Shown here in pieces: positions 21,905 to 31,609 of a DNA stretch of 64,000 nt. The notes below the pieces were generated by a model. That model was given only the letters and a program-made list of their open reading frames with translations. It had not been told where the DNA came from and did not search any database. Each line of letters opens with the position of its first letter. The stretch's first letter is position 1. A program made the translations under genes and the position numbers. Origin of the DNA: Bacillus marasmi (GTDB taxonomy: Bacteria; Bacillota; Bacilli; Bacillales; Cytobacillaceae); the NCBI RefSeq assembly GCF_902168435.1, contig NZ_LR656170.1, positions 100,927-164,926 on the forward strand. Reading direction: 5' to 3'.

Positions 21905-23884
21905 TCATCCTTCCGCTTTTAACTCAAATATTAAATCACGAAGCTCGGAGGCCTTCTCAAAATTGAGAACCTTGGCTGCTTCCTTCATTTCTTTTTCTAA
22001 ATCAGCAATAACCTTGTCGCGCTCTTTTTTGGTCAGCTTGCCAAGCGCTGTTGCCGGTTTATTATCTTCTTGATCTTCTGCAGCATGGGTAGCTCTAATT
22101 GACTCACGAATATCCTTTTGAATCGTTTGCGGCGTAATTCCATGATTGCGATTGTACTCTTCCTGAATCTCACGGCGTCGCTTCGTTTCATTTAAAGCGA
22201 TTTCCATCGACTTAGTGATTTTATCAGCATACATAATCACGTGTCCGTTTGCATTTCGGGCTGCACGGCCAATCGTTTGAATTAAGGAGCGCTCAGAACG
22301 GAGGAAGCCTTCCTTATCAGCATCGAGAATCGCAACAAGTGATACTTCAGGTATATCTAGCCCTTCCCTGAGCAAATTGATACCGACAAGCACATCATAT
22401 TTTCCAAGACGCAACTCACGGATGATTTCAATCCGCTCCAGTGTTTTAACTTCAGAATGGAGGTACTGAACCTTAATACCAATCTCTTTAAGATAATCAG
22501 TTAAATCCTCTGACATTTTCTTCGTTAAGGTGGTAACAAGCACCCGTTCATTCTTTTTCACTCGTTCGTGAATTTCAGCGATTAAATCATCAATTTGCCC
22601 TTCAATTGGACGGACATCAATTGTCGGATCAAGCAGTCCCGTTGGGCGAATAATTTGTTCAATAACATCCGGTGCATGCTCCATTTCATATGGACCAGGT
22701 GTTGCTGATACGTAAACGATTTGATTCACATGCTTTTCAAATTCTTGGAAAGTAAGTGGCCGGTTATCAAGCGCTGATGGTAGACGGAAGCCGTAATCGA
22801 CTAACACTTGCTTTCTCGCTCTATCCCCGTTAAACATTCCGCGAATTTGCGGCAAGGTAACATGGGATTCATCAATAACTAGTAAAAAATCCTTTGGAAA
22901 ATAATCAAGTAACGTGTAAGGAGTCGACCCCGACGGCCGTAATGTTAAGTGACGGGAATAGTTCTCAATCCCTGAACAGAACCCCATTTCTCTCATCATT
23001 TCCAAATCATATCGAGTCCGCTGTTCAAGACGTTGTGCTTCCAACAGCTTATTATCTTCCCGGAGCTCCTTTAAACGTTCTTCAAGCTCAGCTTCGATAT
23101 TTTTAATCGCGATTTGCATTTTCTCTTCGCGGGTAACGAAGTGGGATGCTGGAAAAATCGCGACATGTTCTCGTTCAGCCATAATTTCTCCGGTTAACGC
23201 ATCTACTTCACGAATCCGGTCTATTTCATCGCCGAAAAACTCGACCCTGATGCAATGTTCATCTCGTGATGCTGGAAAAATTTCTACTACGTCGCCGCGA
23301 ACCCGAAATCTTCCGCGTTGGAAATCAATATCGTTTCGGTCGTATTGGATATCAACCAGTTTACGAAGCAGTTGATTCCGATCGATTTCCATTCCAGTCC
23401 GTAGCGATAAAACTAATTCACGATATTCTTCTGGAGACCCCAATCCATAAATACATGATACGCTTGCAATGATGACAACATCTTTTCGTTCAAACAACGA
23501 GGAGGTTGCCGAGTGACGCAACTTATCAATTTCATCATTAATACTGGCATCTTTTTCAATAAAAGTATCAGTCGATGGCACGTAAGCTTCAGGTTGGAAA
23601 TAATCATAGTAGCTAACAAAATATTCAACTGCATTATTAGGAAAAAACTCCTTAAATTCACTGTAGAGCTGTCCTGCTAATGTTTTATTGTGAGCAATAA
23701 TTAAGGTTGGTTTATTTACCTCTTTTATGACGTTGGAAATCGTGAATGTTTTACCGGTACCTGTTGCACCAAGTAATGTTTGGTGACGTTTATTTTCGTG
23801 AATACCTTGGACAATTTTCTTGATTGCTGCCGGCTGGTCGCCTTGCGGGGTGTATTTTGATACAAGTTCAAACTGGTCCTTCAC
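21905..23884 (-). CDS. uvrB: Excinuclease ABC subunit B
   Basis: 659-residue helicase-like repair protein. Walker A GATGTGKT is at residues 39-46, and the beta-hairpin [12 protein letters not shown] that clamps DNA is near 90. The late helicase motif QTIGRAARN and the C-terminal UVR coiled coil ([20 protein letters not shown]) bind UvrC and UvrA. First of the uvrBA pair; a LexA-like box lies about 150 bases upstream. Confidence 0.98.
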   Translation of the reverse strand: MKDQFELVSKYTPQGDQPAAIKKIVQGIHENKRHQTLLGATGTGKTFTISNVIKEVNKPTLIIAHNKTLAGQLYSEFKEFFPNNAVEYFVSYYDYFQPEAYVPSTDTFIEKDASINDEIDKLRHSATSSLFERKDVVIIASVSCIYGLGSPEEYRELVLSLRTGMEIDRNQLLRKLVDIQYDRNDIDFQRGRFRVRGDVVEIFPASRDEHCIRVEFFGDEIDRIREVDALTGEIMAEREHVAIFPASHFVTREEKMQIAIKNIEAELEERLKELREDNKLLEAQRLEQRTRYDLEMMREMGFCSGIENYSRHLTLRPSGSTPYTLLDYFPKDFLLVIDESHVTLPQIRGMFNGDRARKQVLVDYGFRLPSALDNRPLTFQEFEKHVNQIVYVSATPGPYEMEHAPDVIEQIIRPTGLLDPTIDVRPIEGQIDDLIAEIHERVKKNERVLVTTLTKKMSEDLTDYLKEIGIKVQYLHSEVKTLERIEIIRELRLGKYDVLVGINLLREGLDIPEVSLVAILDADKEGFLRSERSLIQTIGRAARNANGHVIMYADKITKSMEIALNETKRRREIQEEYNRNHGITPQTIQKDIRESIRATHAAEDQEDNKPATALGKLTKKERDKVIADLEKEMKEAAKVLNFEKASELRDLIFELKAEG

Positions 23885-24033
23885 TATTAAAACCTCCCTT
23901 GAGTGAAATGACAGTATATAATTCTTTTATTGAAAAATCTGCATCATAAAGATAGCGGATCTTGGTTTATTTTTCATAAAAATAACTCACTTACCATTCT
24001 ACCACAATTACAGGAAAACAAACCAATAATACA

Positions 24034-24047
24034 CGAACAAATATTCG
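24034..24047. promoter_or_regulatory. LexA (DinR) box-like site upstream of uvrB
   Basis: CGAACAAATATTCG differs by one base from the Bacillus SOS consensus CGAAC-N4-GTTCG. It lies 150 bases before uvrB, just past the csbA terminator. uvrBA is SOS-induced in B. subtilis, so a damage-inducible promoter here is expected. Confidence 0.6.
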
Positions 24048-24048
24048 T

Positions 24049-24084
24049 AAAAAAACCCCGCAGCCGGAATAATAGCTGTGGAGT
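24049..24084 (-). terminator. Terminator after csbA
   Basis: ACCCCGCAGC and GCTGTGGAGT form an imperfect stem followed on the minus strand by TTTTTTTACG. It ends transcription from csbA before uvrB. Confidence 0.75.
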
Positions 24085-24086
24085 CC

Positions 24087-24323
24087 TTATCGTGCTTTTG
24101 TTCTCTTTTTTTGTAGCATTTGCGTACTGTACCAAAATCCGACTGTTAACGAAAAGGCATCAACAATGATTAACCACCATGTATCTGTATAGCCTTTGTA
24201 TACAGAAGCTGCAATTAACGCAACAGACAGGATTAAACCAATCACATGGTTATAGGTAACCCGTGAAAACAATATGACGACCATTCCTGGCAATATGAGT
24301 GCAGACAAATACTTAATCACCAT
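24087..24323 (-). CDS. csbA: CsbA family small membrane protein
   Basis: 78 residues with two or three hydrophobic segments (ALILPGMVVILFSRV, VIGLILSVALIAASV, WLIIVDAFSLTVGFW). Length, the KGYTDT turn and the position upstream of uvrB match csbA of B. subtilis, a sigma-B controlled membrane protein of unknown function. The ATG is preceded by AAGAAGGTG. Confidence 0.88.
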   Translation of the reverse strand: MVIKYLSALILPGMVVILFSRVTYNHVIGLILSVALIAASVYKGYTDTWWLIIVDAFSLTVGFWYSTQMLQKKRTKAR

Positions 24324-24361
24324 TGCACACCTTCTTTCAAACGCACATCTCTAGTATTACT

Positions 24362-24390
24362 AGAATAACCCCAAAATCTAGTAATTGCAA
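24362..24390 (-). promoter_or_regulatory. Candidate promoter of csbA
   Basis: TTGCAA (24390-24385), a 17-base spacer and TATTCT (24367-24362) read toward csbA on the minus strand as a sigma-A type promoter. No clear sigma-B pair (GTTTAA/GGGTAT) was found, although GGGGTTAT occurs just before the -10. Confidence 0.45.
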
Positions 24391-24546
24391 AGGCTTTGAG
24401 CAGTTATTTATCGTTAATTCCAAGTTAACTTATAAGAATTATAAATTTAGTGTTGTTTTTCTCCCGATTTCCTTTTATAATTAAAAACAAGAAAATTCGA
24501 ACTATCATTGAGAAAAGCTCAATTATTTATAGAAAGTGGTGTAAAT

Positions 24547-25299
24547 ATGAACATGACACAAGAGGCGGTTATTACGGGCGCAGAGTCCTTCTTTCTTAAA
24601 GGCAACAATATTGGAATCCTTTTATCACATGGATTCGTCGGAACTCCACAGAGCGTGCGAGAGGTTGGTGAGCTCTTGAATCATTATGGCTACACTGTTT
24701 TAGCACCGCGCTTAACAGGTCACGGAACATCCATTTACGATTTTGAAACTGCAAAGCATACTGACTGGCTTCGTGATCTTGAAAATGCCTATTTAACATT
24801 GCGAGAAACATGCGAGGAAATCTTTATTGTTGGGCAATCAATGGGGGGAGCGCTTTGCCTTCAGCTTGCGGCAATGTATCCTGAAATCAAGGGTGTTATC
24901 ACGATTAACGCCGCGCTTCACGTCCCAGCCTATGATGAATACCGCAACGAAATTGGACCACGATTTATTCCAGAAGGTGCACCAGATATTAAGGACGCTA
25001 GCGCAGTTGAGATAACGTATGAATCTGTACCACTAACAGCAATTCATGAGTTGCAAAAGGTGCTTGATAAAACGATAAACTCTCTTGGACTTGTAAAAAA
25101 CCCTGTGTTAGCGCTCGTTTCGGAGGAGGACCACGTCGTTCCACCGTCGGACTCTGACCAAATCATAGCGGGGGTTTCTTCTAAAAATAAAGCACAAGTG
25201 GTATTGAAAAATTCCTACCATGTCGCGTCTTTGGATTTTGATAAAAATCTAATAACCTATTATTCTCACATTTTTATCACAAAAATGATAAATAATTAG
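24547..25299 (+). CDS. Alpha/beta hydrolase, carboxylesterase/monoacylglycerol-lipase type
   Basis: 250-residue alpha/beta hydrolase. The oxyanion segment LSHGFVGTP is near residue 26, the nucleophile elbow GQSMGG places Ser at 98, SEEDHVVPP gives the acid residue and NSYHVASLD the histidine. The pattern fits the Est30-like carboxylesterases of Bacillus/Geobacillus that act on short acyl esters. The ATG at 24547 is taken as start; upstream codons to 24508 are open but the weak GTGGTG element lies just before 24547. It is transcribed alone. Confidence 0.85.
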   Translation: MNMTQEAVITGAESFFLKGNNIGILLSHGFVGTPQSVREVGELLNHYGYTVLAPRLTGHGTSIYDFETAKHTDWLRDLENAYLTLRETCEEIFIVGQSMGGALCLQLAAMYPEIKGVITINAALHVPAYDEYRNEIGPRFIPEGAPDIKDASAVEITYESVPLTAIHELQKVLDKTINSLGLVKNPVLALVSEEDHVVPPSDSDQIIAGVSSKNKAQVVLKNSYHVASLDFDKNLITYYSHIFITKMINN

Positions 25300-25419
25300 T
25301 CCGTTGTGCTAATAAACATGTAACGTTCGGAAAATTTCTGAAGTTTCGTTGATGTTCCGTTTTATGAAAATTAAAATGGAATATCCGTCGTATTCTTTGT
25401 AAAGGAGATTGAAGGCAGA

Positions 25420-25572
25420 GTGAAACTGTTACGAGAACGATTTTACGTGTTTATTAGCTTATTGGTCACAGCATTGGTGTTTGCGTTTATTATTAGTAAT
25501 TTTCCGTTTAGTGAGGAGGTTCCGAAGCCTGCCCCAGTTGCAGATGCAAGCTTACATAACGGTGGGGAGTAG
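25420..25572 (+). CDS. Small single-pass membrane protein, 50 aa
   Basis: GTG-initiated frame of 50 codons ending TAG at 25570-25572. After VKLLRERFY comes a hydrophobic stretch (VFISLLVTALVFAFIIS) and then an acidic, proline-containing tail (SEEVPKPAPVAD). AAAGGAG and GAAGG stand upstream at 25401-25415. It looks like a real short membrane protein, but I recognise no family. Confidence 0.5.
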   Translation: MKLLRERFYVFISLLVTALVFAFIISNFPFSEEVPKPAPVADASLHNGGE

Positions 25573-25612
25573 TTGGAGGGGTAAGAGTGAGTGTGCACCC
25601 ATTTAGCAAAGT

Positions 25613-26083
25613 GAGGCTGGGACATAATTATTTCAACTAAACAAAAAAAGCGAACTATCGTGAAAATTCTAACTTAGAATTTCGTAATAGTTCGTTTTTT
25701 TATTCCTTTTTACAATCGGCATACCCTGAAAAGACTGTTGATAACATTTATATTGATGTGTGTTATCCCGAATCTTGATTTCCCTGTGTTTGAAAATAAG
25801 CGGAAGAATTCCGCTTATTTTGGGAATTATGGGTTTTTTGCTAAGAATAAAGGGAGTTTTTCCGCTTATTTCATAAAAATCACTGGAATTTGTCTGTTTG
25901 GGAGTAGTTAAGCGGAAATTTTCCTCTTATTTCAGCTCAATTTGCCCCCCTGACATACAATAACGGGAAATTCTCCTCTTATTTATTCTCATACCTACAT
26001 AAAAATCAACATAGAACTTTAATATATTCTTCAATAAAAATCATTCAGTTTTAATACGGATGATTTAGTTCTGTCCCAGCTTC
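25613..26083. repeat. Intergenic element with 12-bp inverted ends and degenerate internal repeats
   Basis: GAGGCTGGGACA at 25613-25624 is matched by its near-complement TGTCCCAGCTTC at 26072-26083. Inside are a hairpin (25647-25694) and the motif CCGCTTATTT or CCTCTTATTT at 25811, 25862, 25923 and 25975 (spacings 51, 61, 52). No open frame is convincing. Ends of this GAGGCTGGGACA type are common between genes in Bacillus as I know them. Confidence 0.65.
25641..25701. terminator. Strong hairpin with T runs on both sides
   Basis: CGAACTAT and ATAGTTCG close a stem that contains a second pairing of GAAAATTCT with AGAATTTC; seven A residues precede and seven T residues follow. It would stop transcripts from either direction. 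Confidence 0.75.
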
Positions 26084-26104
26084 ATAATGTTTATAATGAC
26101 CTTG

Positions 26105-26605
26105 TTATGCTTCTCGTTTGACTGGACTCAACACCGAGATATAAACTTCACCATCTTGTATTACTGATTCGAAGGTATCCAATGGTCGCGGTGGTGGACC
26201 ACTAACATTTTTTCCAAATTCATCGTATTCTCCTCCATGACATTTGCAAAAGTAACGAACGCCTTTTTCTTGACTCGAAACTTCTGCATCCCCTGCGGTA
26301 CAGCCAAGGTGTGTACAGGTTGGCGACATAATGATTAAGGAACCATCTTCCTGTTTATTGACATAAACAAAGCCATCGAGATCTTGCGTGGTCCAGGCAT
26401 CTTTAATCTTGACGTTATATTGTACCTTTTTTGGAAATTCTCCACTTTCTAACTTAGCCAACGGACCTAAGCTTGCCATCGTGCTAGTGTCCATTGTTTT
26501 TTCCTTACTACCACATGCAGCCAATCCGAGCGGCAACACTGATACAGCAAATAGACCAGCAGTGCTTTTTAATGATTTACTGATAAATTCTCGCCTTTGC
26601 ATCAT
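26105..26605 (-). CDS. Rieske 2Fe-2S lipoprotein with Tat signal
   Basis: About 166 residues. The N-terminus has a twin-arginine motif (QRREFISKS) followed by a hydrophobic run ending LGLAAC, which is also a lipobox, so the protein is probably Tat-exported and lipid-anchored. The cluster motifs CTHLGC and CKCHGGEYD bind a Rieske centre, and GPPPRPL is the usual proline loop. It resembles stand-alone Rieske lipoproteins rather than QcrA. Two adjacent ATGs (26605, 26602) follow AAGGAGG; either could be used. Confidence 0.87.
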   Translation of the reverse strand: MMQRREFISKSLKSTAGLFAVSVLPLGLAACGSKEKTMDTSTMASLGPLAKLESGEFPKKVQYNVKIKDAWTTQDLDGFVYVNKQEDGSLIIMSPTCTHLGCTAGDAEVSSQEKGVRYFCKCHGGEYDEFGKNVSGPPPRPLDTFESVIQDGEVYISVLSPVKREA

Positions 26606-26692
26606 TGTCCCTCCTTCATTTAACCATGCTTTTTGATACATTCATTATATAACAAATTTGGTATTTTTAGGAAAAAATAGGTCTATTTTTAC

Positions 26693-26748
26693 AAAAAAAG
26701 GCATATCGGGTTTGACCAATGATCAGCTGGTCTTACCCGAATGCCTTT
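26693..26748 (-). terminator. Terminator of the csoR-copZ-copA operon
   Basis: AAAGGCAT-TCGGGT-TGACCA pairs with TGGTC-ACCCG-ATGCCTTT in a long hairpin; on the minus strand it runs into TTTTTTTG. Confidence 0.82.
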
Positions 26749-26753
26749 ACTAC

Positions 26754-26882
26754 TTATCCTTGTTCTTCTTGTTTCATATCCATTTGCTGTTCATTTGGTT
26801 CAACTGTTGAGCTATAGATGCCGTAACCGACCACCACTAAAAGTAAATAAGCCACTGCGGCCAATACCCATTTTTTGATCAA
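26754..26882 (-). CDS. Small membrane protein, 42 aa, downstream of copA
   Basis: TTG-initiated frame with GGAGTG seven bases upstream, ending TAA at 26756-26754. It begins LIKKWVLAAVAYLLLVVVGY (one transmembrane helix) and ends in a polar tail containing QQMDMKQEEQ. It lies between copA and the operon terminator, 48 bases from copA, so it is probably the last gene of the copper operon. Family not recognised; the methionines in the tail might bind copper, which is only a guess. Confidence 0.55.
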   Translation of the reverse strand: MIKKWVLAAVAYLLLVVVGYGIYSSTVEPNEQQMDMKQEEQG

Positions 26883-26930
26883 GACATGTCACTCCATTCC
26901 ACTTGAGGTATTTTTCTTAATAACCTTTTA

Positions 26931-29354
26931 TTACAGCTTCACTTTTTGCAATCGCAACGCATTTAACACGACTGAGACGGAGCTGAATGCCATCGCTGCA
27001 CCTGCTAGCCATGGTGCCAAGAATCCTAAAGCTGCAATTGGAATGCCGAGAGTGTTATAGCCAAAGGCCCAAAATAGATTTTGCTTTATGTTTTGAATCG
27101 TTTTTTTACTCATGTAAATGGCTTCGGCAATGCTATTTAGGTCACCGCGAATTAACGTGATATCGGCGGCTTCCATTGCTACATCTGTTCCAGTACCGAT
27201 GGCCATTCCAATATCGGCGACCGCTAAGGCTGGTGCATCATTGATTCCATCACCGACCATTGCTACCCTTTTACCTTGAGCCTGGAGCTTCTTCACTTCA
27301 TCAGCCTTGCCTTCTGGTAAAACCTCAGCAATGACGTGATTGATCCCAACTTGAGCTGCTATCGATTTAGCTGTTTGCAGATTATCGCCGGTAATCATAA
27401 TTACCTCAAGTCCCATATCGTTTAAGCGACGGATCGCTTCCTTCGAGGTTTCTTTAATCGTGTCAGCTACGGCAACAATTCCAGCGTAGTGACCGTCGAT
27501 AGCTGCCAGCATCGCCGTTTTCCCCTCTTTTTCTAACCTATTCATCTGGGGTAAAGCTTCACCAATTTCAATATTTTTCATAAGCATTAATTTGCGGGTA
27601 CCAACGAGAACATTTTTTCCAGCAACGGTTGCACGAATACCATAGCCTGGGATTGCTTCAAATCCGAATACATCTTGTATAGTGATTCCTTTATCCTTAA
27701 TACCTTGAACAATTGCCTGTGCCAATGGATGCTCTGATTGCTTTTCAGCCGAACCAACGAAAGTTAAGAACTCAGCCTCTGTAAATCGATTGCCGGCCAG
27801 AATGACATCGGTTAATACAGGTGTTCCGTTCGTAACCGTTCCGGTTTTGTCTAAAATAACACTTGAGATGCGGTGCGTCATTTCGAGGTGCTCGCCACCC
27901 TTAAACAAAATCCCGAACTCGGCCGCCCGACCGGAGCCTGCCATAATCGACGTCGGTGTCGCAAGTCCCAACGCACAAGGACATGCGATGACCAGAACAG
28001 CAATTAGTTTTTCCAAAGCCTCAGCAAAGTCACCAGGAGCTGCCCAGAAATACCAAACCAAAAAGGTTACAACAGCGATACCGACTACAATTGGCACAAA
28101 TACACCAGAAATTTGATCAGCAAGGCGTTGGATTGGTGCCTTTGAGCCTTGAGCCTCTTCCACCACTTTAATGATTTGGGCAAGAGCAGTATCTTTGCCA
28201 ACCTTGGTTGCTTCTATCTTCAAAAATCCATTTTTATTAATCGTAGCGCCAATAACACTATCGCCAATGGTTTTGTCAACCGGAACACTCTCACCTGTTA
28301 ACATGGATTCGTCGATAGCCGACTGTCCGGCAGTAATTTTTCCATCAACCGGAATCTTTTCACCAGGTTTAACGTGCAGGATATCACCAACGACGACTTC
28401 CTCGAGCGGAATTTCAGTCTCAACGCCATCCCGCTCAACAACCGCATTCTTTGCTTGGAGCCCCATTAGCTTCTTAATCGCTTCAGACGAACGGCCCTTC
28501 GCCTTTGCTTCAAACAGCTTTCCTAAAATAATCAACGTAATCAGCACTGCACTTGTTTCGTAATAAAGTTCTACAGTGTGCGTTGTTTCATTTAATGAGA
28601 GCAATGACAAATACAAACTATAGAAATAGGCTGCCGATGTGCCAAGGGCGACGAGTACATCCATATTGGCACTCCCGTTTTTTAACGCCTTATAAGCACC
28701 GACATAAAACTGTTTTCCGATGATAAATTGGACTGGAGTAGCCAGGGCTAGTTGGACCCAAGGATTCATAAACATGTCTGGCACATACATCCAGGAGGTA
28801 AATTCAAAGTGGCCAACCATCGCCCATAACAGTGGCAGTGACAAAATCGCTGAAAATAAAAACTTTCCGGTTTGATTATCGATTTCACGTTGACGATGGT
28901 CGGCAGCGTCCTGACTCTTCACTTCTTCTTTAATTGCTGCGCCATAACCCAGTGCTTGAACTTTTTTGATGATATCCGACTTTGATAAAGCGGCAGGATT
29001 ATATTCAACACTGGCTTTTTCTAAGGCAAGATTGACATTTGCTTTAACGACGCCTTCGAGTTTATTTAAGCCTTTTTCGATGCGGGCAGAACAAGCAGCA
29101 CACGTCATGCCAGTAATCTCAAATTCTGATTTTTCGGTTACAACATCGTAGCCTAGATTTCGAACTTTAGCTTGAATATTTTCTATATTTGTTTTTGTAG
29201 GGTCGTATTTAATGGCTGATTTTTCTAAAGCAAGATTGACCGTGGCCTCTTCTACACCTTCGAGCTTGTTTAGACCTTTCTCGATGCGAACAGCACATGC
29301 TGCACAAGTCATTCCTGAAATTTGCAAGCTAGTTTCCTTGAGGTCTTGGCTCAT
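26931..29354 (-). CDS. copA: Copper-exporting P1B-type ATPase CopA (first copy)
   Basis: 807-residue P-type ATPase that exports Cu(I). Two N-terminal heavy-metal-associated domains each carry GMTCAAC (near residues 14 and 82). The membrane copper site CPC is at 458-460, the phosphorylated aspartate is D502 in DKTGT, and the hinge [10 protein letters not shown] is present. It follows copZ by 81 bases, and that gap holds a CsoR operator-like palindrome. A second CopA, clearly paralogous, is encoded at 37131-39596. Confidence 0.96.
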   Translation of the reverse strand: MSQDLKETSLQISGMTCAACAVRIEKGLNKLEGVEEATVNLALEKSAIKYDPTKTNIENIQAKVRNLGYDVVTEKSEFEITGMTCAACSARIEKGLNKLEGVVKANVNLALEKASVEYNPAALSKSDIIKKVQALGYGAAIKEEVKSQDAADHRQREIDNQTGKFLFSAILSLPLLWAMVGHFEFTSWMYVPDMFMNPWVQLALATPVQFIIGKQFYVGAYKALKNGSANMDVLVALGTSAAYFYSLYLSLLSLNETTHTVELYYETSAVLITLIILGKLFEAKAKGRSSEAIKKLMGLQAKNAVVERDGVETEIPLEEVVVGDILHVKPGEKIPVDGKITAGQSAIDESMLTGESVPVDKTIGDSVIGATINKNGFLKIEATKVGKDTALAQIIKVVEEAQGSKAPIQRLADQISGVFVPIVVGIAVVTFLVWYFWAAPGDFAEALEKLIAVLVIACPCALGLATPTSIMAGSGRAAEFGILFKGGEHLEMTHRISSVILDKTGTVTNGTPVLTDVILAGNRFTEAEFLTFVGSAEKQSEHPLAQAIVQGIKDKGITIQDVFGFEAIPGYGIRATVAGKNVLVGTRKLMLMKNIEIGEALPQMNRLEKEGKTAMLAAIDGHYAGIVAVADTIKETSKEAIRRLNDMGLEVIMITGDNLQTAKSIAAQVGINHVIAEVLPEGKADEVKKLQAQGKRVAMVGDGINDAPALAVADIGMAIGTGTDVAMEAADITLIRGDLNSIAEAIYMSKKTIQNIKQNLFWAFGYNTLGIPIAALGFLAPWLAGAAMAFSSVSVVLNALRLQKVKL

Positions 29355-29372
29355 GTTTCACAACTCCCCTTC

Positions 29373-29389
29373 ATACCCGGTGTGGGTAT
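29373..29389. promoter_or_regulatory. CsoR operator-like palindrome between copZ and copA
   Basis: ATACCCGGTGTGGGTAT is a perfect 6-bp inverted repeat with a 5-base centre, the form of Bacillus copper-repressor operators. It lies only about 20 bases before the copA start, inside the operon. Confidence 0.65.
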
Positions 29390-29435
29390 ATATAATTCCG
29401 AGAAAAGCGCGCTATTGCTAGCACGCTAGTATCAA

Positions 29436-29642
29436 TTATTCTACATCATAGCCTTGATCATCGATCGTTTCTTTAATGGTAGCAAGTGTAACAGCTTCAG
29501 GGTTAAATTCGATATTGACTGTCCCTGCTTTTAAATCAACCTTCACAGTTTGAACGCCATTTAATTCTCCAACGCTTCCCTCAACTGCTTTTACGCAATG
29601 ATCGCAAGACATTCCTGCTACTTTTAATGTAATGTTTTCCAT
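29436..29642 (-). CDS. copZ: Copper chaperone CopZ
   Basis: 68-residue HMA-fold protein with the Cu(I)-binding loop GMSCDHC near residues 10-16 and the usual beta-alpha-beta-beta-alpha-beta length. It hands Cu(I) to CopA and can deliver copper to CsoR. It lies 16 bases after csoR and upstream of copA. Confidence 0.95.
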   Translation of the reverse strand: MENITLKVAGMSCDHCVKAVEGSVGELNGVQTVKVDLKAGTVNIEFNPEAVTLATIKETIDDQGYDVE

Positions 29643-29658
29643 GTTGTCATACCCCTCA

Positions 29659-30081
29659 CTATTTTTTCATTAGTCTTTGGATGGTAGTAAGCAGCTCATC
29701 AATTATTTCAGGATCTCCCTCTTGAATCCGTTCGACAACGCAGCTTCGCAAATGCCCTTCAAGCAATAGCTTAGCGACACTGTTCAAGGCTGCTTGGGTT
29801 GCGGCAATTTGGGTGATCACATCATCACAATAAGTATCCTTCTCGATAAGCCCCTTTATTCCACGAATTTGTCCCTCAACCCGATTTAACCTGGTGATGA
29901 GGTTTTTCTTCGATTGTTCTGAATGGTGGCTTTTACGCTCAGAGCCTGAATGACAAGTTGAACATGCAGCATCCTCAGCTTCATGATCATCGACCTGGGT
30001 CGACTCACCCATCATTTGAATGATGTCATCTATGATGCTTGCTTCTTGAGATTTGTTTTTCTTTGGGTTTGATTGATCCAC
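29659..30081 (-). CDS. csoR: Copper-sensing repressor CsoR with long N-terminal extension
   Basis: 140 residues. From about residue 57 the sequence is a normal CsoR/FrmR-type four-helix repressor (RLNRVEGQIRGIKGLIEKDTYC), with the Cu(I) ligands Cys in TYCDD and His/Cys in GHLRSC. The first 50 residues are extra compared with the roughly 100-residue B. subtilis protein as I remember it; they are acidic and include ACSTCHSGSERKSHH, which could bind metal. The start is GTG with GGGAGG upstream. It represses its own copper operon and releases DNA on Cu(I) binding. Confidence 0.93.
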   Translation of the reverse strand: MDQSNPKKNKSQEASIIDDIIQMMGESTQVDDHEAEDAACSTCHSGSERKSHHSEQSKKNLITRLNRVEGQIRGIKGLIEKDTYCDDVITQIAATQAALNSVAKLLLEGHLRSCVVERIQEGDPEIIDELLTTIQRLMKK

Positions 30082-30109
30082 AACTTACCTACCTCCCTTA
30101 TACTTAAGG

Positions 30110-30131
30110 TACCATACCCCCCTGTAGTATG
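30110..30131. promoter_or_regulatory. CsoR operator upstream of csoR
   Basis: ATACCCCCCTGTAGTAT at 30114-30130, with flanking TACC, resembles the GC-tract operator before copZA in Bacillus. It lies 30-50 bases upstream of the csoR start, overlapping the expected promoter. TACCATACCCCC recurs before the second copA. Confidence 0.7.
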
Positions 30132-30181
30132 TAAAGTGGTTGTTAGCCTATTTTTTAAAAATTTATATTTGTTGAAGCTGT

Positions 30182-31504
30182 TTAAGTCGGTCTCCGCTTG
30201 CGCCACAAGCTTTCAGGCACCCAATTATTAAACGGATGGGATGGATGCTGAACGGGAGCATGCCTCACTTTTGGAGCATGCTTTGGTCCATTTGGTTTTT
30301 CCGCTGCTGCCTGTAAAAGTTGATTGAGCGGTTGCCATCTCCTTAAAAACAGGATAACAATCAGGCTCAAAACTATCCCACTGCTAAAATAAACGAGCCA
30401 CGGTAGGTACCCCAGTGTGGTACCGACGTCAAGGAGACGACCGCCGGCGAATTTCCCACCAGCTTCTCCTAACCCAGAGACAACATTAGCCATTGCAAAG
30501 AAAATCCCGATTAAATCTGCCCGTGACAGCTGAGACACAGTACTATCAATCGTTGGTAATATCAGCATTTCACCAAAAATAAAAATTGCTGCACTTAGCA
30601 TTAAATGAATAAAAGCGCTCGCAAAATAAAGCGAACCAACTCCAATACCAATGATGAAAACACCAAGTCCAAGCGCGGTAAAAGGGTGAAGCCGCTTAAT
30701 AATCCAATTTGTTACAAGACCTTGAGAGAAAATAACAATAATACTGTTAATGGTCCAAATAAGAGCAACATCCTCCGGATCCGGTAAAATGACTGCAGCG
30801 CGTAACGGAAGTGCAAATGACAATTGAGCATACAAGGCCCATATAAAAATACTAACGCCGCCGAAAACTAAAAATGGTTTATTTTTAAAAACCTCAAAGT
30901 AAGAGCCCTTAGGAAGTTCAGGACATGGTTGGTTGCCACAATTATTTGGAACAAATAACCAGCTTTGTACTGCAAGAATTGCAAAAATTGCCCCAGCTAT
31001 CCAAAAAATGAGCTTAGACGATGTGCCAGAGATAAAGAAAAACACCATAAGACCCGATGCAGCAATTCCTACATTTGCCGCAATCCCTCTAAGCGAAAAT
31101 GCTGTCGTTTGATTTTCCTTTGATGCCAAGGCTGCTATTGCTGCTTTTGTTGAAGGTGCGTACAAACCATTACCTATCCCTATTACGATAGCCATTAATA
31201 CTAAGAAAACGAATGAACTAAAGAGTCCAAATCCAATATATCCTAATGCAACGAGCAGTGAGCCTAAGCTAATAATCGCTCTTCTACCAATCCGGTCGGC
31301 CAAAAAGCCTCCAAAAATACTGCCAAACTGGAACGAAATCGCAAGTGCCGCAAGCACAGTGCCGATTTGGATAAACGAAAGCCCCGCTTGAGCCTGCAAG
31401 ATAATCGGCAAGATGGGGGTAACCATATAGGTCCCAAAATGAAACAATAAAACACCAACCATTAGAATCAACATTGGCCGGTCTAGTTTTAGCAATTCGT
31501 TCAT
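30182..31504 (-). CDS. Major facilitator superfamily transporter
   Basis: 440 residues with twelve hydrophobic segments. The motif between helices 2 and 3, GGFLADRIGRRAII, is the MFS signature for drug/proton antiporters. The C-terminal tail is unusual: a His/Pro-rich stretch (KHAPKVRHAPVQHPSHP) that could bind metal. The substrate is unknown; it lies 100 bases upstream of the csoR promoter region on the same strand. The ATG at 31504 has GGGGGGAG five bases upstream; the open frame to 31588 lacks an RBS. Confidence 0.85.
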   Translation of the reverse strand: MNELLKLDRPMLILMVGVLLFHFGTYMVTPILPIILQAQAGLSFIQIGTVLAALAISFQFGSIFGGFLADRIGRRAIISLGSLLVALGYIGFGLFSSFVFLVLMAIVIGIGNGLYAPSTKAAIAALASKENQTTAFSLRGIAANVGIAASGLMVFFFISGTSSKLIFWIAGAIFAILAVQSWLFVPNNCGNQPCPELPKGSYFEVFKNKPFLVFGGVSIFIWALYAQLSFALPLRAAVILPDPEDVALIWTINSIIVIFSQGLVTNWIIKRLHPFTALGLGVFIIGIGVGSLYFASAFIHLMLSAAIFIFGEMLILPTIDSTVSQLSRADLIGIFFAMANVVSGLGEAGGKFAGGRLLDVGTTLGYLPWLVYFSSGIVLSLIVILFLRRWQPLNQLLQAAAEKPNGPKHAPKVRHAPVQHPSHPFNNWVPESLWRKRRPT

Positions 31505-31609
31505 GTACTCTCCCCCCATGATGCATTCTGTAATTTTATTGTTATCTAACGGGTGGCAATTACACTGGAAAAAGTAAGAAAAGCACAAGGACGTTTAAAA
31601 AGGAGCCCT

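Noticed and set aside
28171-28563. 130-codon frame antisense to copA
   Set aside because: Fully inside copA; no RBS.
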